DNA from: Sphingobacterium pedocola | GTDB taxonomy: Bacteria; Bacteroidota; Bacteroidia; Sphingobacteriales; Sphingobacteriaceae | NCBI RefSeq assembly: GCF_015209965.1 | Contig: NZ_MU158689.1 | Location: 1,228,678 to 1,292,677 of the forward strand | DNA length: 64,000 nt | Direction of reading: 5' to 3' | Part shown: one piece after another, positions 18,039 through 25,547 of the stretch | Numbering within the stretch: the stretch's first letter is position 1 | Layout of the letters: each line of letters opens with the position of its first letter | Position numbers and translations under genes: made by a program | The notes under the pieces: generated by a model | Databases searched by the model: none | What the model saw: only the letters and a program-made list of their open reading frames with translations | What the model was told of the DNA's origin: nothing

Positions 18039-18725
18039 ATGTATATGAAGTATCTATTATTAAATGTATTCTTTGTAGGGTTGATCGTGTCTTCCTGCTC
18101 CAAATCTCCTGTTGATCCCATGGTAATTGTAGAACCGCCCGAGCCCGTAGAGATCATATTAGATAGTATAATGGAGGGCACGTTACACGGTATGACCGTA
18201 GGTGACGGTGCAGAGCAAGTTTATACTGACCTGCAATTGTTTACAAAAACTAAGGAGACCACAACTTATTTATCGATTACCGGACAGTTTAATCATGCGA
18301 TAACAGATTTGAATGAGCGGGTTCCGCTTTATGCTTCACTGATTTTCGATCGTAAACCGAGTTCCCCAGCTGGCGGTCAGATTTATTTTGAAGGTAATGT
18401 AATCAAGACTATATACAATAGAGAAGGTAAGAAGCTTACAAGTTGGCCTAACCCTTCATCCAATGCCTTACGTGTAGGTGATTCTGTCGAAGATATCTAT
18501 GGTAAGTTGGTTAAAATTCATGCTGATTCCCGCTTTTCAAACCTATTTGATTACATCGGTATGTTTCATAAAGATACAGATAAGGCCTTCGATCCTGTTC
18601 AACATCTATCAAATCTATGGCAGTTTAACTTTTCTATTGATGAAAAAAATGTAATTCGCTTAGATTTGATATTCGCAAATGGAGCATTAACAAAAATCAA
18701 ATCCAGACATGAGCGGTATTTTTAA
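18039..18725 (+). CDS. Hypothetical lipoprotein
   Basis: 228 residues (226 if the second ATG at 18045 is used). A lipoprotein signal peptide ends IVSSC with Cys at residue 20 (from 18039). The mature part has PEPVEIILDS and mixed beta-strand character with no recognisable domain. An envelope location is likely from the lipobox. I do not recognise the family. Strong codon-usage continuity with neighbours gives no sign of transfer. Confidence 0.7.
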   Translation: MYMKYLLLNVFFVGLIVSSCSKSPVDPMVIVEPPEPVEIILDSIMEGTLHGMTVGDGAEQVYTDLQLFTKTKETTTYLSITGQFNHAITDLNERVPLYASLIFDRKPSSPAGGQIYFEGNVIKTIYNREGKKLTSWPNPSSNALRVGDSVEDIYGKLVKIHADSRFSNLFDYIGMFHKDTDKAFDPVQHLSNLWQFNFSIDEKNVIRLDLIFANGALTKIKSRHERYF

Positions 18726-19142
18726 AAGTTAATTTTTAAAAAAACGAACCCCCTAAAACCGGGCGGTGATAGGGGGTTACCAAACCAATTATTAACCTAC
18801 TAAATGATTATCAAATTATGTGCCAATAATTAATCATCGCTACATGTTTTTAGTTAACCTTCAAACCTTTTCACGTTAAACACCATCCAGTCTAGGAATA
18901 ATGGCTCAAAAGGCAAGGAAATTGATGGACGTGATAAGTCCGCCGGTTATCTAATACGGATCGTCAGAAGCAAGAGTGATTACCAAGAAATCCACACATT
19001 ATTGGATTGTTTCCACGCTAAGAAATTTACCTGTTGATCCGCTTTTGTCTCTTAAAGCATATTTGACAATTCTGTGTGTAGCAACACGTCATTCTCATTT
19101 TTATTTAGTTAATTTTGCCGTATTAAACCAAGATGTATTTTT
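18726..19142. other. 417-bp intergenic region, contains an orphan hairpin
   Basis: The only clear structure is the hairpin at 18747-18778. Short reading frames (for example one starting near 18901 that spells MAQKARKLMDVISPPVI) have no supporting features. The block CCAATTATTAACCTACTAAATG near 18785 resembles the leader sequences often seen ahead of Bacteroidota genes, but no gene follows it. Confidence 0.4.
18747..18778 (-). terminator. Orphan minus-strand terminator-like hairpin
   Basis: AACCCCCT (18747-18754) and AGGGGGTT (18771-18778) form an 8-bp stem with a GC-rich loop. On the minus strand it is followed by CGTTTTTTT, a proper intrinsic terminator tail. No minus-strand gene ends here, so it terminates either an unseen transcript or nothing. 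Confidence 0.5.
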
Positions 19143-19778
19143 TTGAAAGATCAACCTTTAAAAATTGTAGCTATCTCCGATACACACGGGCAGCATAGAT
19201 CATTAAACCTGACCAAGGGTGATATAATCATTCATGCCGGAGATGTAAGTAAATCTGGCCGTCCGGAAGAAGTTCAGGATTTTTTGGATTGGTTTTCTAA
19301 ATTAAAATTTTTGCACAAAATATTCATTGCAGGCAATCATGATTTTTTATTCGAAAATGTACGTCCTGACCTGATTAGTAAAATGATCCCCGAAGGAGTA
19401 ACTTATCTCAATGATTCAGGTGTAGAAATAGCTGGGATGAAGATATGGGGATCGCCAGTTACACCTTGGTTCAATAATTGGGCATTTAATCGAGATCGAG
19501 GTAGTGAAATAAAGAACCATTGGGATTTGATACCAAACGACACGGATATTCTTATTACACATGGCCCACCGTTTGGGATTTTAGACGAAACGGTCTACGG
19601 AAAGCGAACGGGATGTGAAGAGTTACTGACACGAGTTTACCAGGTAAAACCTACATATCATGTTTTCGGGCATATTCACGAAGACTATGGTCAACTCGTC
19701 AAAGGAGAAACCACCTTTGTAAATGCTAGTGTTTTAGATGACTGGTATGATATGAAGAATAAACCGATTAACCTGTAA
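19143..19778 (+). CDS. Metallophosphoesterase (calcineurin-like, MPPED2-type)
   Basis: 211 residues. Metal motifs in order: AISDTHGQHR (D-x-H), HAGDVSKSG (GD), FIAGNHDFLFE (GNHD), then THGPPFG and GHIHEDYG near 144 and 179. All are intact, indicating an active phosphodiesterase or phosphatase, soluble and cytoplasmic. The frame opens with TTG at 19143, inside a run of seven Ts. An ATG at 19133 is in the other frame; losing one T would join it (MYFLKDQ...). Convergent with ssrA; a terminator at 19823-19860 follows. Confidence 0.85.
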   Translation: MKDQPLKIVAISDTHGQHRSLNLTKGDIIIHAGDVSKSGRPEEVQDFLDWFSKLKFLHKIFIAGNHDFLFENVRPDLISKMIPEGVTYLNDSGVEIAGMKIWGSPVTPWFNNWAFNRDRGSEIKNHWDLIPNDTDILITHGPPFGILDETVYGKRTGCEELLTRVYQVKPTYHVFGHIHEDYGQLVKGETTFVNASVLDDWYDMKNKPINL

Positions 19779-19822
19779 GCTTAGTTGTTTGCAGCTCACA
19801 ATCCGGATTCTCATCCCTAGAT

Positions 19823-19860
19823 ACTAAAAAAGACATCCTATTCAGATGTCTTTTTTTAGT
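19823..19860. terminator. Bidirectional terminator downstream of the metallophosphoesterase gene
   Basis: ACTAAAAAAGACATC (19823-19837), loop CTATTCA, GATGTCTTTTTTTAGT (19845-19860). Stem of about 15 bp with A/T tracts on both sides. It is immediately followed on the plus strand by a tmRNA-end-like fragment. Confidence 0.85.
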
Positions 19861-19875
19861 GGAGCCGGAGGGATT
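19860..19875 (-). repeat. Duplicate of the tmRNA 3' end (TGGAGCCGGAGGGATT)
   Basis: The 16-base string TGGAGCCGGAGGGATT occurs at 19860-19875 and again at 19995-20010, where it is the complement of the true tmRNA acceptor end. The 19860 copy is not followed by the rest of tmRNA. It may be an attachment-site-like remnant of integration or a duplication. Confidence 0.65.
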
Positions 19876-19951
19876 GTTTGCGCCCCGCGATCCCGCACTC
19901 AACCCGCAAAGAAAAAAATAGTTCGAACCCTCCCAGCGGGTTCTCATCCCT

Positions 19952-19997
19952 CCACAACAATAAAAGCTCAACTTTCGTTGAGCTTTTATTGTTGTGG
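19952..19997. terminator. ssrA terminator, 20-bp perfect hairpin
   Basis: CCACAACAATAAAAGCTCAA (19952-19971), loop CTTTCG, and its exact complement (19978-19997). It directly abuts the tmRNA 3' end; on the minus strand the stem is followed by GGAGGGATGAG rather than a long T-run, so the in-stem TTTTATTGTTG tract would have to act as the U-rich part. Confidence 0.75.
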
Positions 19998-20359
19998 AGC
20001 CGGAGGGATTCGAACCCTCGTCCAAACATAGTATAATTTACGCTTTCTACATGCTTAGCTACTCTTTGATTGTCGGGAGAGAGAAGGTGAGGCGCGTACC
20101 TATACTGTTCTCCGTATTTGCTGTATCTTACCAATGATTAGCAAAATCACATTGGCCAGTTCTATTGTTCGATGCCCCTGATGTTAAACCAAAGAACAGG
20201 ATCTAACGGGACAAATAGCTATGTTAAGTCTAACTTAAGCAGCTAAGGCGTAGTTTTCTTCGCCAGTTGTAAAGTTGAAAGTTCAGATTAAAGTGCTCTA
20301 CTAACAACGCACTGCATGCTTACATAATCATCGCTATCCTGTCAATTCCGGTCGACCCC
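19995..20359 (-). ncRNA. ssrA: tmRNA (transfer-messenger RNA)
   Basis: About 365 nt on the minus strand. The 5' end GGGGTCGACCGG pairs with the 3' end CCGGCTCCA, forming the tRNA-like acceptor stem, and the T-arm reads GGGTTCGAATCCC. The reading frame for the tag is visible: codons near 20235-20279 encode ...NFTTGEENYALAA then TAA, with the ALAA ending recognised by ClpXP-type proteases. The exact resume codon is not certain. A -7 box TAGATTTG (complement of 20376-20383) lies just upstream of the 5' end. tmRNA rescues stalled ribosomes with SmpB. Confidence 0.93.
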
Positions 20360-20375
20360 GATTATGTATAAGATA

Positions 20376-20383
20376 CAAATCTA
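20376..20383 (-). promoter_or_regulatory. -7 box of ssrA
   Basis: On the minus strand it reads TAGATTTG, an exact TAnnTTTG, 16 bases upstream of the mature tmRNA 5' end, leaving a short leader for RNase P processing. The -33 element is not clear. Confidence 0.5.
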
Positions 20384-20500
20384 AACATATTATTTGAATA
20401 GTAGATCATCAAAAAGTTTAATAAAAATTTCGAAATGCAAACAATTTTCTTTAACTTGTTGTTGTCCAATAAAAAAGTAGACAAAATTAATTAATACAAT

Positions 20501-21679
20501 ATGTCAGAAGATACCAATAAATCTGCGACGGGTTCAAAATCTGCTGCGGAATCTACAGATTCGAAGAATACACCGGCTAAACCTGCTACTTCTTCCAGCT
20601 CTGCAACAGCAAAGTCTGTAGCTAAGGCTACGACTACACCGGTGGCTAAACCAGCAGCTAAAAAACCAGCACCGGCAAAACCCGCTACTGCATCCAGCTC
20701 TGCTACAACAGCAAAGCCTGTAGCTAAGGCTACGGCTACACCAGCAGTTAAAAAACCAGCAGCAGCACCGGCTAAATCGGCTACTGCATCTAGTTCTGCT
20801 ACAACAGCAAAGCCTGCGGCTAAGGCTACAACTACACCAGCGGCTAAAGCTGCAGCAGCTCCTGCAAAACCGGCTACTTCGTCCAGCTCCGCAACAACAG
20901 CAGTTAAAAAACCAGCAGCAGCACCGGCTAAATCGGCTACTGCATCTAGTTCTGCTACAACAGCAAAGCCTGCGGCTAAGGCTGCAGCAGCTCCTGCAAA
21001 ACCGACTACTTCGTCCAGCTCCGCAACAACAGCAGTTAAAAAACCAGCAGCAGCACCGGCTAAATCGGCTACTGCATCTAGTTCTGCTACAACAGCAAAG
21101 CCTGCGGCTAAACCTGCAGCAGCACCTGCAAAACCGGCTACTTCTTCCAGCTCCGCAACAACAGCAAAGCCTGCTGCCAAAGCCACGACTGTACCAGCGG
21201 CTAAACCTGCAACAGCTCCTGCAAAACCGGCTAGCTCGTCTAGTTCGACAACTGTAAAGCCTGTTGCTAAACCAGCTACTTCGTCCAGCTCCGCAACAAC
21301 AGCTAAGCCCGCAGCAGCGCCTGCAACACCAGCGGTTAAAGTCACTAAAAAAGAAGCGAAAAAAATCGAGAAAGAAGCGGGCTATAAAGAAGACGCGCCT
21401 AGCAAAGTAAAAGATGCAAAAGCAAAAAATGCGATAGCGAAAAAGACAAAGGAAGACGAAAAAACAAAGAAAAAGACTGACGAAAAAAAATCTAGCAAAA
21501 AAGTTAGTAAACCAAAAAAAGATAAAAAATTGGTCGCTAAAAAAGCTAAAAAGTCTAAAAACGAAGAAGGTACGTTGGATAAAATCAAAGACGTGATTAA
21601 GGGATTTTATAAAGATGTGCAGAAAGAAAAGAAGAGAATCACGAAAGACATCAGGAAGAAAGTCAAGAAGAAAAAATAA
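20501..21679 (+). CDS. Ala/Lys/Pro-rich repeat protein, histone H1-like
   Basis: 392 residues of low complexity. After ~20 residues, about 265 residues consist of AKPATSSSSATTAKPAAK-type repeats. The C-terminal ~110 residues are Lys-rich (KKTKEDEKTKKKTDEKKSSKK) and end KRITKDIRKKVKKKK. No signal peptide is seen, so a cytoplasmic nucleic-acid-binding role, like bacterial H1-type proteins (Hc1, AlgP-like), is the best guess. Direct DNA repeats of 156, 132 and 132 bp start at 20744, 20900 and 21032, each in frame, so the length can change by recombination without breaking the frame. A long hairpin terminator follows. Confidence 0.8.
   Translation: MSEDTNKSATGSKSAAESTDSKNTPAKPATSSSSATAKSVAKATTTPVAKPAAKKPAPAKPATASSSATTAKPVAKATATPAVKKPAAAPAKSATASSSATTAKPAAKATTTPAAKAAAAPAKPATSSSSATTAVKKPAAAPAKSATASSSATTAKPAAKAAAAPAKPTTSSSSATTAVKKPAAAPAKSATASSSATTAKPAAKPAAAPAKPATSSSSATTAKPAAKATTVPAAKPATAPAKPASSSSSTTVKPVAKPATSSSSATTAKPAAAPATPAVKVTKKEAKKIEKEAGYKEDAPSKVKDAKAKNAIAKKTKEDEKTKKKTDEKKSSKKVSKPKKDKKLVAKKAKKSKNEEGTLDKIKDVIKGFYKDVQKEKKRITKDIRKKVKKKK
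20744..21163 (+). repeat. Three in-frame tandem repeats inside the Ala/Lys/Pro-rich gene
   Basis: Units begin GCAGTTAAAAAACCAGCAGC at 20744 (156 bp), 20900 (132 bp) and 21032 (132 bp). The last two are nearly identical at the base level. The first is 24 bases longer, which equals an extra eight-residue ATTTPAAK-type insert. The near identity implies recent duplication or gene conversion. Confidence 0.85.
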
Positions 21680-21681
21680 TA

Positions 21682-21737
21682 TTTCCCAAAATAAACAAGG
21701 TCCACTCTCAAAAGTGGACCTTGTTTATTTTGGGAAA
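21682..21737. terminator. 25-bp perfect terminator hairpin, bidirectional
   Basis: The 5' arm 21682-21706 and 3' arm 21713-21737 are exact complements (core AACAAGGTCCACT) around the loop CTCAAA. Its tracts TTTCCC and GGGAAA with AT-rich flanks serve both the repeat protein and the convergent NADH dehydrogenase gene. Confidence 0.85.
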
Positions 21738-21756
21738 ACCGTCACGCTACCAGAAC

Positions 21757-23028
21757 CTAAACTTTTTTCGTAACACCCTTTATAATCAATCGCAAAGTTG
21801 AATTTGTCGAGAAAAATGCCGACATCCAATTTCCTAAAAGCTTCCATTTGTTTCTAAATCCCGCAATCGGGAATAAGTGAATAATAAGCCACGTTAGCCA
21901 TGCAAAGAAACCTTTGAATGAAAAAGAGGGCAAATCTGCCACAGCATGATAGCGGGAGATTACAGCCATACTTCCTTTATCTACATAGGAAAAGGGCTTC
22001 AGTAAGCTGTTAGTATCTCTTGCTTTTATATTTTTAGCTAATAATATACCTTGTTGAATAGCTACCTGCGCGAGCTGTGGATGCCCATTCGGATAATTGA
22101 TATCGGCGGTTTGATAACATATATCGCCCAATGCAAAGATATCTTCCAATCCCTGTACCTGATTGTACTCATTGACCAAAACACGGCGTCCGCGGGTAAT
22201 AACCTCGGCCGGCAAGCCCGGTAGTTCGCGTCCCGTTACACCGGAAGTCCAAATTAAGGTCTTGGTTTTTATTCTGATATCATTACTCAAGATAACATGT
22301 TCGTCGACATAGTCTTTAACAGCAATGTCGAGCATCACCTTTACACCCAATTTTTCTAATACACGCTTCGCTTCCTCTTGCGCTAAGATACTCATCGGGC
22401 CTAGCAGAGTTTTCGCTGCATCCACCAAATAGATGTGCGCATTAAAATCTTTGATTTCAGGATATTCCTTTTTAATGATGCGCTGGCCCAATTCGGCTAC
22501 CATTCCTGCTATTTCAACACCGGAAGGCCCGCCCCCGGCAATTACAATATTCAGATAGCCCTCTCCCTCTGGAGTGCCCTGATAGCGAATATATTCCTCC
22601 ATATTCAAAAGGAGTTTATTTCGGATACCCAGTGCTTCAGAAACAGTCTTCATTGGATAAGCGTTCTTCTTTACATTTTCAAGTCCAAAATAGTTACTTT
22701 CTGTCCCAACGGCCAACACGAGGTAGTCGTAAGATAAGGTACCATTGCTTGTTATCACCGCTCTATTATCGGAATCAATCTGTTTCAGTAGTCCTAAATG
22801 AAAGTATACGTTTTTGTTTTTATAGAACATCCTTCGAAACGGCATACTGATATTTGAGGGTTCAATGAAGGCAGTGGCTACTTGATAGATAAGTGGTGGA
22901 AAAAAATTGTAATTATTAATATCCACCAAGGTAATATGGTACCGTTTATCATCACAGATGGATTTGATGAAATTTATGCCGGCAAATCCACCACCTACTA
23001 CTACAATATGCTTTACGTTCTTTTCCAT
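21757..23028 (-). CDS. ndh: Type II NADH:quinone oxidoreductase
   Basis: 423 residues from the ATG at 23028 (MEKNVKHIVVVGGGFAG). The upstream ATG at 23076 would add 16 residues before the FAD-binding Rossmann motif and is less likely. The first GGGFAGINFIKS motif binds FAD. A second Rossmann motif, IVIAGGGPSGVEIAGMVAEL, near 165 binds NADH. GDICYQTAD near 305 and a hydrophobic C-terminal region (SFKGFFAWLTWLIIHLFP) near 370 suggest monotopic membrane association. It passes electrons from NADH to menaquinone without proton pumping. A small hairpin (ACATTCAT/ATGAATGT near 23090) lies upstream. Confidence 0.88.
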   Translation of the reverse strand: MEKNVKHIVVVGGGFAGINFIKSICDDKRYHITLVDINNYNFFPPLIYQVATAFIEPSNISMPFRRMFYKNKNVYFHLGLLKQIDSDNRAVITSNGTLSYDYLVLAVGTESNYFGLENVKKNAYPMKTVSEALGIRNKLLLNMEEYIRYQGTPEGEGYLNIVIAGGGPSGVEIAGMVAELGQRIIKKEYPEIKDFNAHIYLVDAAKTLLGPMSILAQEEAKRVLEKLGVKVMLDIAVKDYVDEHVILSNDIRIKTKTLIWTSGVTGRELPGLPAEVITRGRRVLVNEYNQVQGLEDIFALGDICYQTADINYPNGHPQLAQVAIQQGILLAKNIKARDTNSLLKPFSYVDKGSMAVISRYHAVADLPSFSFKGFFAWLTWLIIHLFPIAGFRNKWKLLGNWMSAFFSTNSTLRLIIKGVTKKV

Positions 23029-23136
23029 TTTATTTATTCTACCAATTAACCTTCTGAAAGGTAATGGATTACACAAGGTATAACATTCATACGAAATGAA
23101 TGTTTTCGTTAAATTTTCTTTGATTAAATATACTTC

Positions 23137-23174
23137 AATTCAAATATCTATTGATCTAGATGGCTATTTGAATT
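23137..23174 (-). terminator. AT-rich hairpin at the end of hisD
   Basis: AATTCAAATA (23137-23146) and TATTTGAATT (23165-23174) form a perfect 10-bp stem that starts at the hisD stop codon. The AT-rich arms and weak T-run make it a modest terminator candidate; it supports hisD as the last gene of its transcript. Confidence 0.4.
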
Positions 23175-24459
23175 AAGATTTACGAATGGATACGGCATTT
23201 TTGTGCGCCTGTAACCCTTCGAGTTCAGCCAATATTTCTACGGTAGAACCGATCTGTTCAAGGCCTTCCTTCGAGATATGTTGAAAAGTAATTTTCTTGA
23301 TAAAAGAATCGACAGACACACCCGAGTACGAACGCGCGTATCCGGACGTAGGTAAGGTATGATTTGTACCAGAAGCGTAGTCTCCCGCGCTCTCTGGAGT
23401 AAGATGTCCAAGAAATACCGATCCTGCATTTAGTATTAAAGAAGTGATCGTTTGCCAATTATCTGTTTCTAGTATCAGATGCTCGGGGGCATATTTATTG
23501 GAAAATTGTATGGCCTCCCTCAGATCCTGTACGAGGATAGCATATGAATTTTGGAGTGCTTTTTGCGCTAATTCCATTCGGGGCAATACAGCCAATTGTT
23601 TTACCAATTCGTCATTCACAGCATGGATAAGATCGATATCTGTTGCTACCAGTACCGCTTGGCTATCAATACCATGTTCCGCCTGAGCCAAAAGGTCAGC
23701 GGCTACAAAAGCCGGATTAGCCGACTTATCTGCGATAACCAATACTTCTGACGGACCCGCAGGCATATCAATGCTCACATTTGTCGTTCCTTGAATGATG
23801 CTTTTGGCTTTGGTTACGAATTGATTTCCTGGGCCAAAGATCTTATCAACCTTGGGAATAGATTCCGTACCATAAGCCATAGCGGCCACGGCCTGCGCAC
23901 CGCCAACGAGAAAGATCTTTTTTATTTGAAGTAACTTCAAACAATACGCAACAAAACCGTTGATTTTACCCGATTTTTGAGGAGGCGAACAGACGACGAT
24001 CTCGCGACATCCGGCAATGCGTGCCGGAACACCTAGCATCAGCAGTGTAGAAGGCAAAACCGCTGATCCTCCGGGTATATATAATCCAACTTTTTCTATA
24101 GGCCTCACCTCTCGCCAACATTTTACGCCAGGCATTGTTTCTACAACGCGCTCTTTACGAAGCTGGGTACTGTGAAATTTATGGATGTTCTGAAAGGCAA
24201 TTTCCAAAGCACGTTGCTGGTCTCTCGAAATAGTAGCTGCCAATATATCAATGTCAGATTCATCCAGAAACAACTGATCAATTTGCACTTGGTCAAATTT
24301 AGCAGCGAAATCTCTTAGCGACTGGTCGCCCTTGGCTTTCACTTCTTCAACAATAGACACTACCGTATCTTGGATAGCATTATTGGGATCTGTGTTACGT
24401 GTTACGAGTCCTTCGATCTCTTTACTTGATAATTCGGTATAGTGATACGTTTTTAGCAT
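23173..24459 (-). CDS. hisD: Histidinol dehydrogenase
   Basis: 428 residues, the usual length. It catalyses the last two oxidations of histidine synthesis (histidinol to histidine, NAD+-dependent, zinc). Motifs: VGLYIPGGSAVLPSTLLM near 132, VGGAQAVAAMAYGTES near 190, GPSEVLVIAD near 236 and AEHGIDSQAVLVATD near 260, the last with the zinc-site His. YAPEHLILET near 325 provides the general-base EH pair. The start ATG shares its A with the hisG stop (TAATG), so the two genes are translationally coupled. Nothing further of the his pathway follows on this strand. Confidence 0.95.
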   Translation of the reverse strand: MLKTYHYTELSSKEIEGLVTRNTDPNNAIQDTVVSIVEEVKAKGDQSLRDFAAKFDQVQIDQLFLDESDIDILAATISRDQQRALEIAFQNIHKFHSTQLRKERVVETMPGVKCWREVRPIEKVGLYIPGGSAVLPSTLLMLGVPARIAGCREIVVCSPPQKSGKINGFVAYCLKLLQIKKIFLVGGAQAVAAMAYGTESIPKVDKIFGPGNQFVTKAKSIIQGTTNVSIDMPAGPSEVLVIADKSANPAFVAADLLAQAEHGIDSQAVLVATDIDLIHAVNDELVKQLAVLPRMELAQKALQNSYAILVQDLREAIQFSNKYAPEHLILETDNWQTITSLILNAGSVFLGHLTPESAGDYASGTNHTLPTSGYARSYSGVSVDSFIKKITFQHISKEGLEQIGSTVEILAELEGLQAHKNAVSIRKS

Positions 24460-25310
24460 TACAAAATTATTTTTTCGATAGGCATTACGACTATTCCCTG
24501 CGCTCCAGCCGATTTTAATCTGTTAATTTTACCCCAGAAATCATCTTCCGAAATCACGGTATGAACAGCTACCCAACCTTCCTCAGCTAACGGAACTACC
24601 GTTGGGCTTTTGACACCGTGCAGGAGTTCTGTAATCAATGGGAGATTAGATTTCTCGACATTCAATACAACATATTTAGTTTCTTTAGCGCGCAATACAG
24701 ATTTTATGCGCTGTAGTAATTCACACAGGATCTCATTTTCTTCCAAACCGTCACGTCCAATTAAGATTGCTTCCGACGTCCTTACGTCAGCAAAAGGTTT
24801 CAACCCATTACTTTTTAAGGTACCTCCGGTAGAAACGATGTCACATATCGCGTCAGATAATCCCAAACCAGGTGCAATCTCCACAGATCCTGATATTTCT
24901 TGGACGTCGGCTTTGATATTATATTCTGTTAAAAAGTTTTTAAGAATCACCGGATAAGAAGTAGCAATGGATTTTCCATTTAAATCTTTCAGATCTTGAA
25001 TGCTCGAGTCCTTTGGAATAGCTAATTTCAATGTGCATTTTCCAAAACCTAATCGTTGTAGGTAGGCGACTTTTGCTTCCGTCTCGTCTATCACATTCTC
25101 GCCTACGATACCGAGGTCTGCTATTCCTTCCTCAACATATCCCGGAATATCATCATCGCGTAAGAAAAGGATTTCAAGGTTAAAGTTAGAAACAGTTGTA
25201 ATTAACGAACTTTTATAATTTTCAAAATCAAGGCCACAGTTTTTTAAAAGTTGTACTGATTTCTCATTTAATCTACCCGATTTTTGGATAGCTATTTTTA
25301 GATTTTTCAA
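24459..25310 (-). CDS. hisG: ATP phosphoribosyltransferase (long form)
   Basis: 283 residues from the TTG at 25310, which gives MKNLKIAIQKSGRLNEKSVQ, the normal HisG N-terminus. A GTG at 25361 would add 17 residues not typical of the family, so I prefer the TTG. The catalytic domain shows LFLRDDDIPGYVEEGIADLGIVGE and ATSYPVILKNFL; the C-terminal ~70 residues (LLHGVKSPTVVPL, EEGWVAVHTVI) are the histidine-binding regulatory domain of the long HisG type. It performs the committed step, joining ATP and PRPP. A histidine-rich leader peptide lies upstream. It is coupled to hisD by a TAATG overlap. Confidence 0.93.
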   Translation of the reverse strand: MKNLKIAIQKSGRLNEKSVQLLKNCGLDFENYKSSLITTVSNFNLEILFLRDDDIPGYVEEGIADLGIVGENVIDETEAKVAYLQRLGFGKCTLKLAIPKDSSIQDLKDLNGKSIATSYPVILKNFLTEYNIKADVQEISGSVEIAPGLGLSDAICDIVSTGGTLKSNGLKPFADVRTSEAILIGRDGLEENEILCELLQRIKSVLRAKETKYVVLNVEKSNLPLITELLHGVKSPTVVPLAEEGWVAVHTVISEDDFWGKINRLKSAGAQGIVVMPIEKIIL

Positions 25311-25396
25311 AATGCTTTTTGGTATTAGTTGAATAAAATTATCAATATTTAATATAGACACAGAGGAAAAATTGCTTCACGTAGAAACACATAACA

Positions 25397-25456
25397 TTAC
25401 ATATCGCCATGGTGGCGATGATGGAAGTGTACGTGATGTGTAAACAAATATGTCAT
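25397..25456 (-). CDS. hisL: Histidine operon leader peptide (attenuator)
   Basis: A 19-codon frame opens at 25456 and ends TAA at 25397, spelling MTYLFTHHVHFHHRHHGDM, seven His residues in the middle and end. It lies about 86 bases before hisG. Such clustering of codons for the end product is the hallmark of ribosome-mediated attenuation: scarce charged tRNA-His would stall the ribosome here. Possible structures are a hairpin around GGCGAT/ATCGCC inside the peptide region, and a long-range TCACGTA/TACGTGA pairing, the second arm being followed by AGCAATTTTT. The promoter TTTG-N19-TATTTTTG lies directly upstream. Confidence 0.8.
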   Translation of the reverse strand: MTYLFTHHVHFHHRHHGDM

Positions 25457-25473
25457 TAATTACTAATAATATA

Positions 25474-25504
25474 CAAAAATAGCGTTTTAATTAATTTATA
25501 CAAA
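25474..25504 (-). promoter_or_regulatory. his operon promoter
   Basis: On the minus strand a -33 TTTG (complement of 25501-25504) and a -7 TATTTTTG (complement of 25474-25481) are exactly 19 bases apart, matching the Bacteroidota promoter pattern. The leader-peptide start codon is 18 bases downstream. Confidence 0.75.
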
Positions 25505-25547
25505 AAATAGTTGTCCTATTTTTGAATATATTTAAAACCTCAGTCCA

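Noticed and set aside
19921..19950. Possible tRNA gene from the GTTCGAACC sequence
   Set aside because: Only T-arm-like fragments are present; no anticodon arm or acceptor stem could be paired, so these are treated as partial copies of the tmRNA end.
19846..20134. Short frames on both strands over ssrA
   Set aside because: They overlap tmRNA and its repeat fragments, which have clear RNA structure.
20744..21163. CRISPR-like repeats
   Set aside because: Repeat units are long, coding and contiguous without unique spacers.
20491..21345. 285-codon open frame on the minus strand over the Ala/Lys/Pro repeat gene
   Set aside because: It mirrors the codon pattern of the forward gene (Ala and Pro codons read backwards give Ala/Gly/Val), has no own ribosome site, and the forward frame ends in a proper terminator.
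25359..25361. GTG as the hisG start
   Set aside because: It adds 17 residues not seen in HisG proteins; the TTG at 25310 gives the family-typical N-terminus. It cannot be excluded.
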